Assembly: GCA_001801055.1 (NCBI GenBank)
Contig: MGWP01000024.1
Location: 1-39,659 of the forward strand
Direction of reading: 5' to 3'
DNA length: 39,659 nucleotides
Origin: Gallionellales bacterium GWA2_55_18
GTDB lineage: Bacteria; Pseudomonadota; Gammaproteobacteria; Burkholderiales; Gallionellaceae
This document shows, piece by piece, positions 9,685-18,684 of this stretch. The notes under the pieces are model-generated. The model was not told the origin of the DNA. It saw only the letters and a list, made by a program, of their open reading frames with translations, and searched no databases. Position 1 is the first letter of the stretch. Each line of letters opens with the position of its first letter. Made by a program: the position numbers and the translations under genes.

Positions 9685-10227
9685 ATGCAACTTTCCAGCT
9701 TCGACTTCCAGCAAAATCATTTCCAACTGTTCGGCCTCGCGCAGTCCTACCGGATAGATGCGGCGCAGCTTGAACAGCAGTACCGCGCCTTGCAGGCGCA
9801 GGTGCATCCCGATAAATCCGCACACCTGCCCGATGCCGAACAGCGTTTGTCCATGCAGCGCGCCACGCTGGTGAACGAGGCTTACCGGACACTGAACAAT
9901 CCGCTACGGCGCGCGCGCTACCTGTTGTCGCTGCACGGCGTGGATATTCAGGAAGAAAACAATACCATGATGCCGCTGGATTTTTTGACGGCGCAGATGG
10001 AGTGGCGCGAAGCGGTCAGCGAAGCACAGCAGGCTCGGGATGCAGCGGCACTTGCGCAACTTGAAACCCGCATGAAGCTCGAAACGCGCGAATTTGAAGC
10101 GCAACTTGCGGTTAAAATCGATACTGAAAAGGATTATGCGGCGGCCGCCGGATTGGTGCGCAAACTGCGCTTCATGGAAAAACTTGCGGAAGAAATCCAT
10201 GCCGCTTACGACGCGATAGATTTATAA
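9685..10227 (+). CDS. hscB: Fe-S protein assembly co-chaperone HscB
   Basis: FQLFGLAQSYRIDAAQLEQQYRALQAQVHPDKSA; J-domain HPD motif; start at MQLSSFDF. Confidence 0.95.
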   Translation: MQLSSFDFQQNHFQLFGLAQSYRIDAAQLEQQYRALQAQVHPDKSAHLPDAEQRLSMQRATLVNEAYRTLNNPLRRARYLLSLHGVDIQEENNTMMPLDFLTAQMEWREAVSEAQQARDAAALAQLETRMKLETREFEAQLAVKIDTEKDYAAAAGLVRKLRFMEKLAEEIHAAYDAIDL

Positions 10228-10390
10228 ACCTAGAAAAAGCAGTTGTCCACGAAAGTCACGAAAAACACGAAAAAATTCATAAACCTATATAGTTTTCAAC
10301 TACACCTAATGGGTGGTTCACAGCATGAGGGTAACCCATTGCGTTATTTCGTGCCTTTCGTGTTTTTCGTGGATGAATTGCAGTTTTTAG
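10227..10390. repeat. Inverted-repeat element with CACGAAA iterations
   Basis: Left arm CTAGAAAAAGCAGTTGTCCACGAAAGTCACGAAAAACACGAAA; right arm TTTCGTGCCTTTCGTGTTTTTCGTGGATGAATTGCAGTTTTTAG. Confidence 0.85.
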
Positions 10391-10402
10391 AATAAAACTA
10401 AT

Positions 10403-10427
10403 GTAGGGTGCATGGAATGCAACCTAC
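10403..10427. repeat. Short hairpin of the GTAGGGTGCAT family
   Basis: GTAGGGTGCAT-gga-ATGCAACCTAC, one stem mismatch. Confidence 0.7.
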
Positions 10428-10445
10428 CAACCAACGACTACAAAA

Positions 10446-12371
10446 ATGGCTTTACTACAAATCTCCGAACCCGGCATGAGCACTGCCCCGCACCAGCACC
10501 GGCTGGCGGTGGGTATCGACCTCGGCACGACCAACTCGCTGGTGGCCACGGTGCGCAACGGCATCAGCGTGGTGCTCAACGACGAAAACGGGCGCGCCAT
10601 GCTGCCTTCGGTAGTGCGCTATCTGGCCGATGGCGGCGTTGCGGTGGGCGAGGCGGCGCAGACCATGCAGAGCGAGGATGCCGCCAACACCATCGTTTCG
10701 GTGAAACGCTTCATGGGGCGCGGCCTCAAGGATGTCGGCGAGATCAGCCGCCTGCCCTATCGCTTTGCCGATGCTCCTTCTTCAGGGCAGGCCGCTTCGC
10801 CCTTCGCTACCTCAGGAGGCTCAGGACAGGGTTCCGGCATGTTGCAACTGCGCACCGTGGCGGGAATCAAAAGCCCGGTCGAGGTATCCGCGGAAATTCT
10901 CAAGGTGTTGCGCAGCCGGGCCGAGGCCGCATTGGGCGGCGAGCTGGTCGGTGCGGTCATCACCGTGCCGGCCTATTTCGACGATGCGCAACGGCAGGCC
11001 ACCAAGGACGCGGCGCGCCTGGCCGGACTGAACGTATTGCGCCTGCTCAACGAGCCGACCGCCGCGGCGATCGCCTACGGGCTGGATAATGCCGCCGAGG
11101 GTGTGTATGCGGTGTACGATCTGGGCGGCGGCACCTTCGATATTTCCATCCTGCGCCTGTCGCGCGGCGTGTTCGAGGTACTGGCGGCCAACGGCGATTC
11201 CGCATTGGGCGGCGACGATTTCGACCACCGCATCCATTGCTGGCTGCTGGAAAAAAATCGTCTCTCCGCGCTCGGCCCACGGGATACACGTCTGCTGCTG
11301 ACCCATGCGCGCGCCGCCAAGGAACAGTTGACCGAACATGCCGAGGCGCGCATCACAGCGGTGCTGTCGACGGGCGAAATGATTGACAGCGTGCTGACGC
11401 GCAGCGAGTTCCATGCGATGTCGCAGAATCTGGTGCAGCGCACCTTGCAGCCGTTGCGCCGCGCATTGCGGGACGCGAAGTTGGACATCGCGGATATCAA
11501 GGGTGTGGTGATGGTCGGCGGCGCGACGCGCATGCCGCAGGTGCAGCACGCCGTAGGAGAATTTTTTGGCCAAACGCCGTTGACCAACCTCGATCCCGAC
11601 AAGGTCGTGGCGTTGGGTGCGGCGATCCAGGCCAATTTGCTGGCGGGTAATCGTAGCGGTGATGATTGGCTGTTGCTCGATGTGATTCCGCTTAGCCTCG
11701 GCATCGAAACCATGGGCGGCCTCGTCGAAAAAATAATTCCGCGCAACAGCACCATTCCCACCGCGCGCGCGCAGGAATTCACCACCTTTAAGGATGGGCA
11801 GACCGCAATGAGCATCCATGTGGCGCAGGGCGAGCGCGAGCTGGTGAGCGATTGCCGTTCGCTGGCGAAATTCGAGTTGCGCGGCATTCCCGCGATGGTG
11901 GCGGGCGCGGCGCGCATTCGTGTGACTTTCCAGGTGGATGCCGATGGATTGTTAAACGTGTCGGCGCGCGAGATGGGCAGCGGTATCGAGGCGGCGATTG
12001 CCGTCAAGCCTTCCTACGGGCTGTCGGACGCCGAGATCACGCGCATGCTGCAGGAATCCACACAGCACGCACAGGGCGACATGCAGGCGCGCGCGTTGCG
12101 CGAGCAGCAAACCGAAGCCGGGCAATTGCTCGAAGCGGTGCAACATGCGCTGGAGCAGGATGGCGGTTTGCTCGATCAGGCAGGGCGCACGCAAATAGAA
12201 ATCCGGATGGGTGCGTTGCGCGATACTTTGCACCTTGCCGATCACCTGTCCATCAAGCGCGCCGTTATCGCATTGAACGACGCTACCGTTGGTTTCGCGC
12301 AAGCGCGTATGGATAAAAGCGTGGCGCGTGCCCTGGCGGGCAGGAATATTTCCGAACTGGATGAAAAGTAA
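10446..12371 (+). CDS. hscA: Hsp70-family Fe-S chaperone HscA
   Basis: [58 protein letters not shown]; 641 aa with an extra low-complexity insert. Confidence 0.97.
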   Translation: MALLQISEPGMSTAPHQHRLAVGIDLGTTNSLVATVRNGISVVLNDENGRAMLPSVVRYLADGGVAVGEAAQTMQSEDAANTIVSVKRFMGRGLKDVGEISRLPYRFADAPSSGQAASPFATSGGSGQGSGMLQLRTVAGIKSPVEVSAEILKVLRSRAEAALGGELVGAVITVPAYFDDAQRQATKDAARLAGLNVLRLLNEPTAAAIAYGLDNAAEGVYAVYDLGGGTFDISILRLSRGVFEVLAANGDSALGGDDFDHRIHCWLLEKNRLSALGPRDTRLLLTHARAAKEQLTEHAEARITAVLSTGEMIDSVLTRSEFHAMSQNLVQRTLQPLRRALRDAKLDIADIKGVVMVGGATRMPQVQHAVGEFFGQTPLTNLDPDKVVALGAAIQANLLAGNRSGDDWLLLDVIPLSLGIETMGGLVEKIIPRNSTIPTARAQEFTTFKDGQTAMSIHVAQGERELVSDCRSLAKFELRGIPAMVAGAARIRVTFQVDADGLLNVSAREMGSGIEAAIAVKPSYGLSDAEITRMLQESTQHAQGDMQARALREQQTEAGQLLEAVQHALEQDGGLLDQAGRTQIEIRMGALRDTLHLADHLSIKRAVIALNDATVGFAQARMDKSVARALAGRNISELDEK

Positions 12372-12703
12372 TGCCGCAGATCACTGTGCTGCCGCATGAG
12401 GAACTGTGCCCCAAGGGTGCACTGTTTAATGTCGAACCGGGCATTTCGATTTGCGATGCGCTGTTGCAGCATGATGTGGAAATTGAGCATGCCTGCGCGC
12501 AAGTAAGCGCTTGCTCCACCTGTCATGTCATATTGCGCGAGGGCTTCGGTTCCCTGGAGCCGGCGGATGAAATGGAAGAAGATATGCTCGACAAGGCCTG
12601 GGGCCTGGAACCGACTTCGCGCTTGTCCTGCCAGGCGCTTGTGGCGGATAAGGATCTGGTGGTGGAGATTCCGAAGTACACTATTAACCTGGCGAAGGAG
12701 TAA
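12371..12703 (+). CDS. fdx: ISC-type [2Fe-2S] ferredoxin
   Basis: EHACAQVSACSTCHVILREGFGSLEPADEMEEDMLDKAWGLEPTSRLSCQA. Confidence 0.96.
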   Translation: MPQITVLPHEELCPKGALFNVEPGISICDALLQHDVEIEHACAQVSACSTCHVILREGFGSLEPADEMEEDMLDKAWGLEPTSRLSCQALVADKDLVVEIPKYTINLAKE

Positions 12704-12733
12704 TTCCATTTTTTTCAAAACAACAATAACCAT

Positions 12734-12784
12734 GTAGGGTGCATTCCATGCACCAGTGCTAATGGTGCATGGAATGCACCCTAC
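12734..12784. repeat. Perfect 22-bp stem hairpin, GTAGGGTGCATTCCATGCACCA family
   Basis: GTAGGGTGCATTCCATGCACCA-gtgctaa-TGGTGCATGGAATGCACCCTAC. Confidence 0.95.
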
Positions 12785-12820
12785 GAGTTATTTGATTTTA
12801 TCTGGAGCCGGAGGATTGAA

Positions 12821-13015
12821 ATGAAATGGACTGATGTCAGGCTGATCGCCATCGAGTTGGCGGAAGCGCATCCCGAGGTCGACCCAAAGACCATACGCTT
12901 CACCGACTTGCACAACCGGGTGCTGGCGCTGGACGATTTCCACGACGACCCGAAACACGGCGGCGAAAAGGTTCTCGAAGCGATACAGGCGGCGTGGATA
13001 GAGGAAGCTGAGTAG
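12821..13015 (+). CDS. iscX: Fe-S cluster assembly protein IscX
   Basis: MKWTDVRLIAIELAEAHPEVDPKTIRFTDLHNRVLALDDFHDDPKHGGEKVLEAIQAAWIEEAE. Confidence 0.95.
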   Translation: MKWTDVRLIAIELAEAHPEVDPKTIRFTDLHNRVLALDDFHDDPKHGGEKVLEAIQAAWIEEAE

Positions 13016-13016
13016 C

Positions 13017-13523
13017 ATGTTCAGACTTTGGCGAAACGCCTCCAACCGCTGGTTGTACCTGTGCGGCGCACTGTTTGCCAGCGGCTTGATGGGTTTCGGC
13101 CTGTTCCTGCAATATGTCAAACATCAAGACCCCTGTCCGCTGTGCATGGTGCAACGGGTGATTTTTATCGCCATCATGGCGGTGTTTATATTGGCTACAC
13201 TGCATGGTCCGAAGCGCGCGGGGGAACGCGTGTATGCCGTTTTGATCGGGATTCTCTCGCTCTCCGGTGCCGGTGTCGCAGGACGCCATATCTGGCTGCA
13301 AAACCTCCCCAAGGATCAAGTCCCCGCCTGTGGCCCCGGGCTGGACTACATGCTGGAAACCATGCCGATGGCCGAGGTGTTGAAGCAACTCATGCACGGC
13401 TCCGGCGAATGCGCGGCAAAGGGCTGGACATTCCTTGCGCTCGGCATCCCTGAATGGTCGCTGCTGTGCTACCTTGCGCTGTGCATATGGGCATTAGCGA
13501 TTTCGTTCAGAAAGAGGCCATAA
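13017..13523 (+). CDS. dsbB: Disulfide bond formation protein B
   Basis: GFGLFLQYVKHQDPCPLCMVQRVIFI; 4 TM pattern; PACGPGLDYML; second Cys pair. Confidence 0.93.
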   Translation: MFRLWRNASNRWLYLCGALFASGLMGFGLFLQYVKHQDPCPLCMVQRVIFIAIMAVFILATLHGPKRAGERVYAVLIGILSLSGAGVAGRHIWLQNLPKDQVPACGPGLDYMLETMPMAEVLKQLMHGSGECAAKGWTFLALGIPEWSLLCYLALCIWALAISFRKRP

Positions 13524-13673
13524 TTCTCTTTGCTGCCATGCTACACTTATCAATATGGTCAGTATTCAGAAAGCAGTGTTATCAAAAATATTTGACATAA
13601 TAACTTGACGCTCCCCAGCATACCCTTATCTACCAACCGGTCGAAGTTTACCGATCGGCCAAGCCCGGCGCAT

Positions 13674-16600
13674 ATGGCGGGTTGGTATCGCGCGCATTTA
13701 TTACCCTGGCTGATTCTTGCCATATCCCTGTTTATCACCTATCTGGCGTGGAAAGACGCGCAGCACGACGCCGCGCAGGTACTGAAAACCAGATTCGATT
13801 ACCAGGTGCACGAAATCGCCGGCGATATCGACAAGCGCATGAAGACCTACGAGCAGGTGATGCGCGGGGTGGATGGGTTGTTCGCCCATGCCGACACCGT
13901 CAGGCGCAAAGAATTCCGTGATTACATCGCCAGGCTACAGTTGAAAGAAAGTTACCCCGGTATCCAGAGCGTCCGTTTTGTGCCGATCGTGCGGCGGGCG
14001 GAAAAGGACCGGCATATCGCCGCCATCCGCAAGGAAGGCTTACCCGCATACACCATCTGGCCGGAGACGCAAAACGGCATTTACGCCCCCGTTGTTTATG
14101 CCGAGCCGGACGACGAGCGCAACCGGCAGGTATTCGGCTACGACATGCTCTCCGATCTCGAATATCCGCGGCCCGGCGATTCCGGCATCGGGCTACGCCA
14201 CCTCGCCATGGAGCAGGCGCGCGATTCCGGCAACATCACCATCTCCGGCAAGATCCGGCTGGTGTTCGAAACCGACAAGGACAAGCAGGTCGGCTTCGTG
14301 ATGTTCCTGCCCGTGTACCGGCACGATGCGCCGCATGGCACCGTCGCCGAGCGCCGCGCCAACATCATCGGCTGGATATGTTCGGTGTTCCGCGTGGGCG
14401 ACTTAATGACCGGCATTCTCGGCGAGCGCACTGGCGAAATCGACATTGAAATCTACGATGGTGAGGAAGTGTCGGACAAGACGGTGATGTACGACGCCAA
14501 CCCCCTCGTCCAGCACCAAAATCCCCGTTTCAGAAGCTTCAAGCGTACCAGTATCGCCGGGCATACCTGGACGATCGGCATCCATTCCCTGCCCGAATTC
14601 GATGCGCGGCTCAACAAGGAAAAACCCCGCACCGTTGCCGCCATCGGCATCGGCGCAAGCCTGTTTATTACGCTGTTCGTCTGGTTGCTGATATTTTCTC
14701 GAACACGCGCCCTGCAAGCCTCCCGGGTGATAAAACAGGAGCTGGTCGAGCGCCAGCAGGCAGAGCAGGCGTTGCGCGCAAGCGAGAAACGGTTCCGCTA
14801 TATTTTCGATTATTCCAAGGTGGGCATGAACCTGATCGGCCCGGATTACAAGTACCTGAAGATCAACCGGGCATTCAGTGAAATGACCGGCTATTCAGAA
14901 AATGAATTGCTGGCGCACGATTTCAAGAAAATAACCCACCCGGACGATATTGAGATGAACTCGATGTGGGCAAATAAGCTGCTTGCGGGTGAAATTGAAC
15001 ACTTCAATATGCAGAAGAAATTTATCCGCAAGAATGGCAGCATATTGCACGGGGATCTGACCGTCTCCGCCATGCGCGACGAAAACGGGAAGCTCATGTA
15101 TGGCATAGCCATTATTCAGGATATCACCGAGCGCGTTGAGGCCCAGAAAAAACTGCTCATGCTTTCCCGCGCCGTGGAAAACAGCCCGGCCACCGTGGTC
15201 ATCACCGATCCGAACGGCACAATCGAGTATGTCAACAAAAAATTCACCGCAATCACCGGATATTCCTTCGAGGAAGCCATCGGGCAGAACCCGAGAATGC
15301 TCAATTCCGGCAAGCAGAGCGCGGATTTCTATGCGCAGCTCTGGAAAACCATATTGGCCGGCAATGAATGGCATGGCGAGATGTGCAACCGGAGAAAGAG
15401 CGGCGAACTGTACTTTGAGCAGGTATCCATTTCTCCCGTCATGGACGAGCAGGGCACGATCAATAATTTTGTGGCTGTCAAGGAAGACATTACCGACAAG
15501 AAGAAAACCGAAGAAACGATCTGGAGACAGGCGAACTTCGACACATTGACCGGCCTGCCAAACCGGCGCATGTTCCGCGAGCGGCTGGAACAGGAAATCA
15601 GAAAATCCAACCGCAGTAGCATTCCGATAGCGCTGATGTTCATCGACCTCGACCATTTCAAGGAAATCAACGATTCCCTGGGGCATGACATTGGCGACAT
15701 CCTGCTGATCGAAGCATCGCGCCGCATCGCCGATTGTGTGCGCGCGACCGATATCGTGGCCCGGCTGGGCGGCGACGAATTCACCGTGCTGCTGGTAGAG
15801 GTTGAAGATGTCGCCAGCGTAGAGCGGATCGCACAGTCTATCATCGAGAAACTCGCCGCTTCTTTCCAGTTGAAAGAGGAGGTGGCTTACGTGTCGGCCA
15901 GCATCGGCATCACGTTGTACCCGAACGATGCCGATACCATAGAGGGGCTGTTCAAGAACGCCGACCAGGCGATGTATGTCGCCAAGGAACAAGGGCGCAA
16001 CCGCCACAGCTATTTTACCCATGCCCTGCAGGAGGCTGCACAAATCCGGCTGCGCTTGATCAACGACTTGCGCGGCGCGTTGGCTGCAGACCAGTTCATG
16101 GTTTATTTCCAGCCCATCGTCGAGCTGGCTACCGGACGCATCGACAAGATGGAGGCATTGATTCGCTGGAATCATCCTGAACGCGGGCTGGTCAGTCCCG
16201 CCCAATTCATCCCGCTGGCAGAGGAAACCGGACTCATCCTGGAAATCGGCGACTGGGTGTTCTATGAATCAATGCGCTGGGTCAAGCGCTGGAGAACGCT
16301 GTACAACCCCGTGCTTCAGGTCAGCGTGAACAAGTCGCCGATACAATTCTACAAGGATGGCGACGAACATGCGGTATGGCTGGCGCACTTGCGGGATATC
16401 GACCTATCCGGGCAAGGCCTGGTCATCGAAATTACCGAGGGGTTACTGCTGGATTCGAACAAGTCGATTAACGGCGCGTTGCTGACCCTGCGCAACTCCG
16501 ACATCCAGGTATCCATCGATGATTTCGGCACCGGCTATTCGTCGCTGTCCTACCTCAAGAAATTTGATATCGACTATTTGAAGATCGACCAATCATTCGT

Positions 16601-16823
16601 GCGCCATCTTGAGACGGACCATAACGACCTGGTGTTGTGCGAAGCCATCATTGTGATGGCGCACAAGCTCGGCATAAAAGTGATCGCCGAAGGGGTGGAA
16701 ACGAAGCGCCAGCGCGATATGCTGGGTATTGCCGGGTGCGATTATGCGCAAGGATATTTGTATTCAAAACCTATACCGGCGGAGGAATTCGAGGAGTTGC
16801 TGAAACGGGGCTTACCTGCATAG
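13674..16823 (+). CDS. CHASE/PAS/PAS/GGDEF/EAL signalling protein
   Basis: N-terminal periplasmic CHASE-like region between two TM segments; two PAS segments; RATDIVARLGGDEF; EALIRWNHPERGLVSP; start taken as ATG 13674 (ORF extends to TTG 13605). Confidence 0.93.
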   Translation: MAGWYRAHLLPWLILAISLFITYLAWKDAQHDAAQVLKTRFDYQVHEIAGDIDKRMKTYEQVMRGVDGLFAHADTVRRKEFRDYIARLQLKESYPGIQSVRFVPIVRRAEKDRHIAAIRKEGLPAYTIWPETQNGIYAPVVYAEPDDERNRQVFGYDMLSDLEYPRPGDSGIGLRHLAMEQARDSGNITISGKIRLVFETDKDKQVGFVMFLPVYRHDAPHGTVAERRANIIGWICSVFRVGDLMTGILGERTGEIDIEIYDGEEVSDKTVMYDANPLVQHQNPRFRSFKRTSIAGHTWTIGIHSLPEFDARLNKEKPRTVAAIGIGASLFITLFVWLLIFSRTRALQASRVIKQELVERQQAEQALRASEKRFRYIFDYSKVGMNLIGPDYKYLKINRAFSEMTGYSENELLAHDFKKITHPDDIEMNSMWANKLLAGEIEHFNMQKKFIRKNGSILHGDLTVSAMRDENGKLMYGIAIIQDITERVEAQKKLLMLSRAVENSPATVVITDPNGTIEYVNKKFTAITGYSFEEAIGQNPRMLNSGKQSADFYAQLWKTILAGNEWHGEMCNRRKSGELYFEQVSISPVMDEQGTINNFVAVKEDITDKKKTEETIWRQANFDTLTGLPNRRMFRERLEQEIRKSNRSSIPIALMFIDLDHFKEINDSLGHDIGDILLIEASRRIADCVRATDIVARLGGDEFTVLLVEVEDVASVERIAQSIIEKLAASFQLKEEVAYVSASIGITLYPNDADTIEGLFKNADQAMYVAKEQGRNRHSYFTHALQEAAQIRLRLINDLRGALAADQFMVYFQPIVELATGRIDKMEALIRWNHPERGLVSPAQFIPLAEETGLILEIGDWVFYESMRWVKRWRTLYNPVLQVSVNKSPIQFYKDGDEHAVWLAHLRDIDLSGQGLVIEITEGLLLDSNKSINGALLTLRNSDIQVSIDDFGTGYSSLSYLKKFDIDYLKIDQSFVRHLETDHNDLVLCEAIIVMAHKLGIKVIAEGVETKRQRDMLGIAGCDYAQGYLYSKPIPAEEFEELLKRGLPA

Positions 16824-16858
16824 AATGTCCGGCTTCCTAAACCGGATGCCTTAACTAA

Positions 16859-16939
16859 ATGTAGGACTCTGCCCGACCGCTTCGCCCTTCGATACCTCAG
16901 GAGGTTCAGGGCAGGCATGGTGGGCAGAGTCCACCTTAC
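16859..16939. repeat. Nested palindromic repeat
   Basis: Outer arms GGACTCTGCCC (16864-16874) / GGGCAGAGTCC (16922-16932) enclose a 39-nt repeat (16877-16915) also found inside hscA. Confidence 0.85.
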
Positions 16940-17020
16940 GGTTACTCAAATTTTTGGGGTGCAGGGAATTACAGTATAATTTTTTCGGCTAATATCGTTT
17001 AAATATCAAAGGAGCTCATC

Positions 17021-17953
17021 ATGGAAAGCAATAAATTTCGTCTGGTTACGCGTAGCGATTTCGATGGTTTGGTATGCGCCGTGTTGCTCAAGCACCTCGA
17101 TATGATCGACGAGATCAAGTTCGTCCACCCCAAGGATATGCAGGACGGCAAGATCGAGATCGGTCCGCGCGACATTACCACCAACCTGCCATATGTCGCC
17201 GGCGCGCATCTGGTGCTCGACCACCATTCTTCCGAAATCATACGCAACACCGGTGAGCGCACCAATCACATCATCCATGCTGATGCGCCCTCCGCCGCGC
17301 GCGTGGTATTCGTTCACTTTGGCGGATACAAGGTGTTTCCGCGCGAATGGGACGATATGATGGCCGCGGTGGACAAGGCCGATGCCGCCCAATTCTCACG
17401 CGAGGAAATTCTTCACCCCAGCGGCTGGGTGCTGCTCAATTACCTGATGGATTCGCGTACCGGTTTGGGGCGATTCCGCGATTTTCGCATTTCCAATTAT
17501 GATTTGATGATGGAGTTGATCGATTATTGCCGGAAGCACAGCATCGAGCAGATCATGCAACTGCCCGATGTGAAAGAGCGGTCTGATCTGTATTTCGAGC
17601 ACGAGGAGAAATTCAAGGCGCAACTGAAAGCATGTTCGACGGTGCATAAAAATCTGGTGGTGCTCGACCTGCGCAACGAGCAGACCATATACGCCGGTAA
17701 CCGTTTCATGATCTACGCGCTATTCCCGGAAACCAATATCTCCATCCATGTGCTGTGGGGGGTAAAACACCAGAATACAGTGTTCGCCACCGGGAAGTCC
17801 ATCGTCAACCGCACTTCAAAAACCAATATTGGCGAATTGATGCTGCAATATGGCGGTGGCGGTCACGCGAATGCCGGTACTTGCCAGATTGATAAGGAAA
17901 AAGCGGGGGAGGTGCTTCTGGAGTTGGTAGCCAAAATCAACGCGGACGGCTGA
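17021..17953 (+). CDS. DHH-family phosphoesterase
   Basis: RSDFDGLVCAVLL, LVLDHHSSE, GGGGHANAGTCQI (DHHA1-like). Confidence 0.85.
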   Translation: MESNKFRLVTRSDFDGLVCAVLLKHLDMIDEIKFVHPKDMQDGKIEIGPRDITTNLPYVAGAHLVLDHHSSEIIRNTGERTNHIIHADAPSAARVVFVHFGGYKVFPREWDDMMAAVDKADAAQFSREEILHPSGWVLLNYLMDSRTGLGRFRDFRISNYDLMMELIDYCRKHSIEQIMQLPDVKERSDLYFEHEEKFKAQLKACSTVHKNLVVLDLRNEQTIYAGNRFMIYALFPETNISIHVLWGVKHQNTVFATGKSIVNRTSKTNIGELMLQYGGGGHANAGTCQIDKEKAGEVLLELVAKINADG

Positions 17954-18000
17954 ACCTAGAAAAAGCAGTTGTCCGCAGATTACGCAGATTTTCGCCGATT
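17953..18000 (+). repeat. Half-element sharing the left arm of the 10227-10390 repeat
   Basis: AACCTAGAAAAAGCAGTTGTCC identical to 10227-10248, followed by GCAGATTACGCAGATTTTCGCCGATT. Confidence 0.85.
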
Positions 18001-18137
18001 AAACAACAGGCGGATTCAACTCTGAAGCGCAACTTTTGTAAGGCATGGATTCAGATTTCGAAGTGCAACCCAAAATGGTGGCTTGAGGTGGTGCGGGATA
18101 GGGTGCGTTTTAGTGTGCCATTTTTTAAAATTTGCCG

Positions 18138-18578
18138 CTATGTAATTTCCAGATGGTGGCTCGTCAGACGCGTGTTCAGGTAGCCGCGGTCTGATACCAT
18201 TTCAAATTCAGTAAAAGCAATGCCAACCCTAAAGAGTAGATCATCTGAATCGTGGACAGTGTAGCGTATCATACCGTGGACTGTCAGAATGGTCGGTGGG
18301 TAAGGGCCGGTTATTGAGGGTATGTAAATGCGTAGCGTTACTTTGATGTCTGTTTTAAGGTTGCGCCCAAGCAGGATTGATGCCCCATGCAGGGAAATAT
18401 CATTAAGTCTCCCGTCATGCAAGTCTTCGCCTTCGACGGAGACATCGACTTTCCACGTGACCCTGTAGCGAGTTTCCTTGCGGTGTTCCCTGCCGTCTTG
18501 CGGCGGCAAGGATTGAATAGGCGATACATCGTCGATAGTGCTAAACACACCGAGCGGGTCGTTATCATCATTGGTCAT
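18138..18578 (-). CDS. PilZ domain protein
   Basis: EHRKETRYRVTWKVDVSVEGEDLHDGRLNDISLHGASILLG. Confidence 0.85.
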   Translation of the reverse strand: MTNDDNDPLGVFSTIDDVSPIQSLPPQDGREHRKETRYRVTWKVDVSVEGEDLHDGRLNDISLHGASILLGRNLKTDIKVTLRIYIPSITGPYPPTILTVHGMIRYTVHDSDDLLFRVGIAFTEFEMVSDRGYLNTRLTSHHLEIT

Positions 18579-18621
18579 CGTGTCCTTCCTGCAAGCGGCA
18601 GTTTTCCAACGGATACATTAA

Positions 18622-18674
18622 CCCATCCCCTGAAGGGGATGGGGGCAAACGTATCCCCGCAGCAAGACTGCGGG
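18622..18674. terminator. Two adjacent hairpins 3' of nrdJ, possible terminator/repeat
   Basis: CCCATCCCC-tgaa-GGGGATGGG (18622-18643) and CCCGCAG-caaga-CTGCGGG (18656-18674). Confidence 0.5.
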
Positions 18675-18684
18675 TAATCACAAG

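Noticed and set aside
10240-10275. CRISPR-like iteration of CACGAAA
   Set aside because: Units are 7-10 nt without unique spacers; part of an inverted-repeat element, no cas genes.
10821-11819. 332 aa minus-strand ORF opposite hscA
   Set aside because: Antisense shadow ORF with atypical composition.
14895-16205. 436 aa minus-strand ORF opposite the GGDEF/EAL gene
   Set aside because: Antisense shadow ORF.
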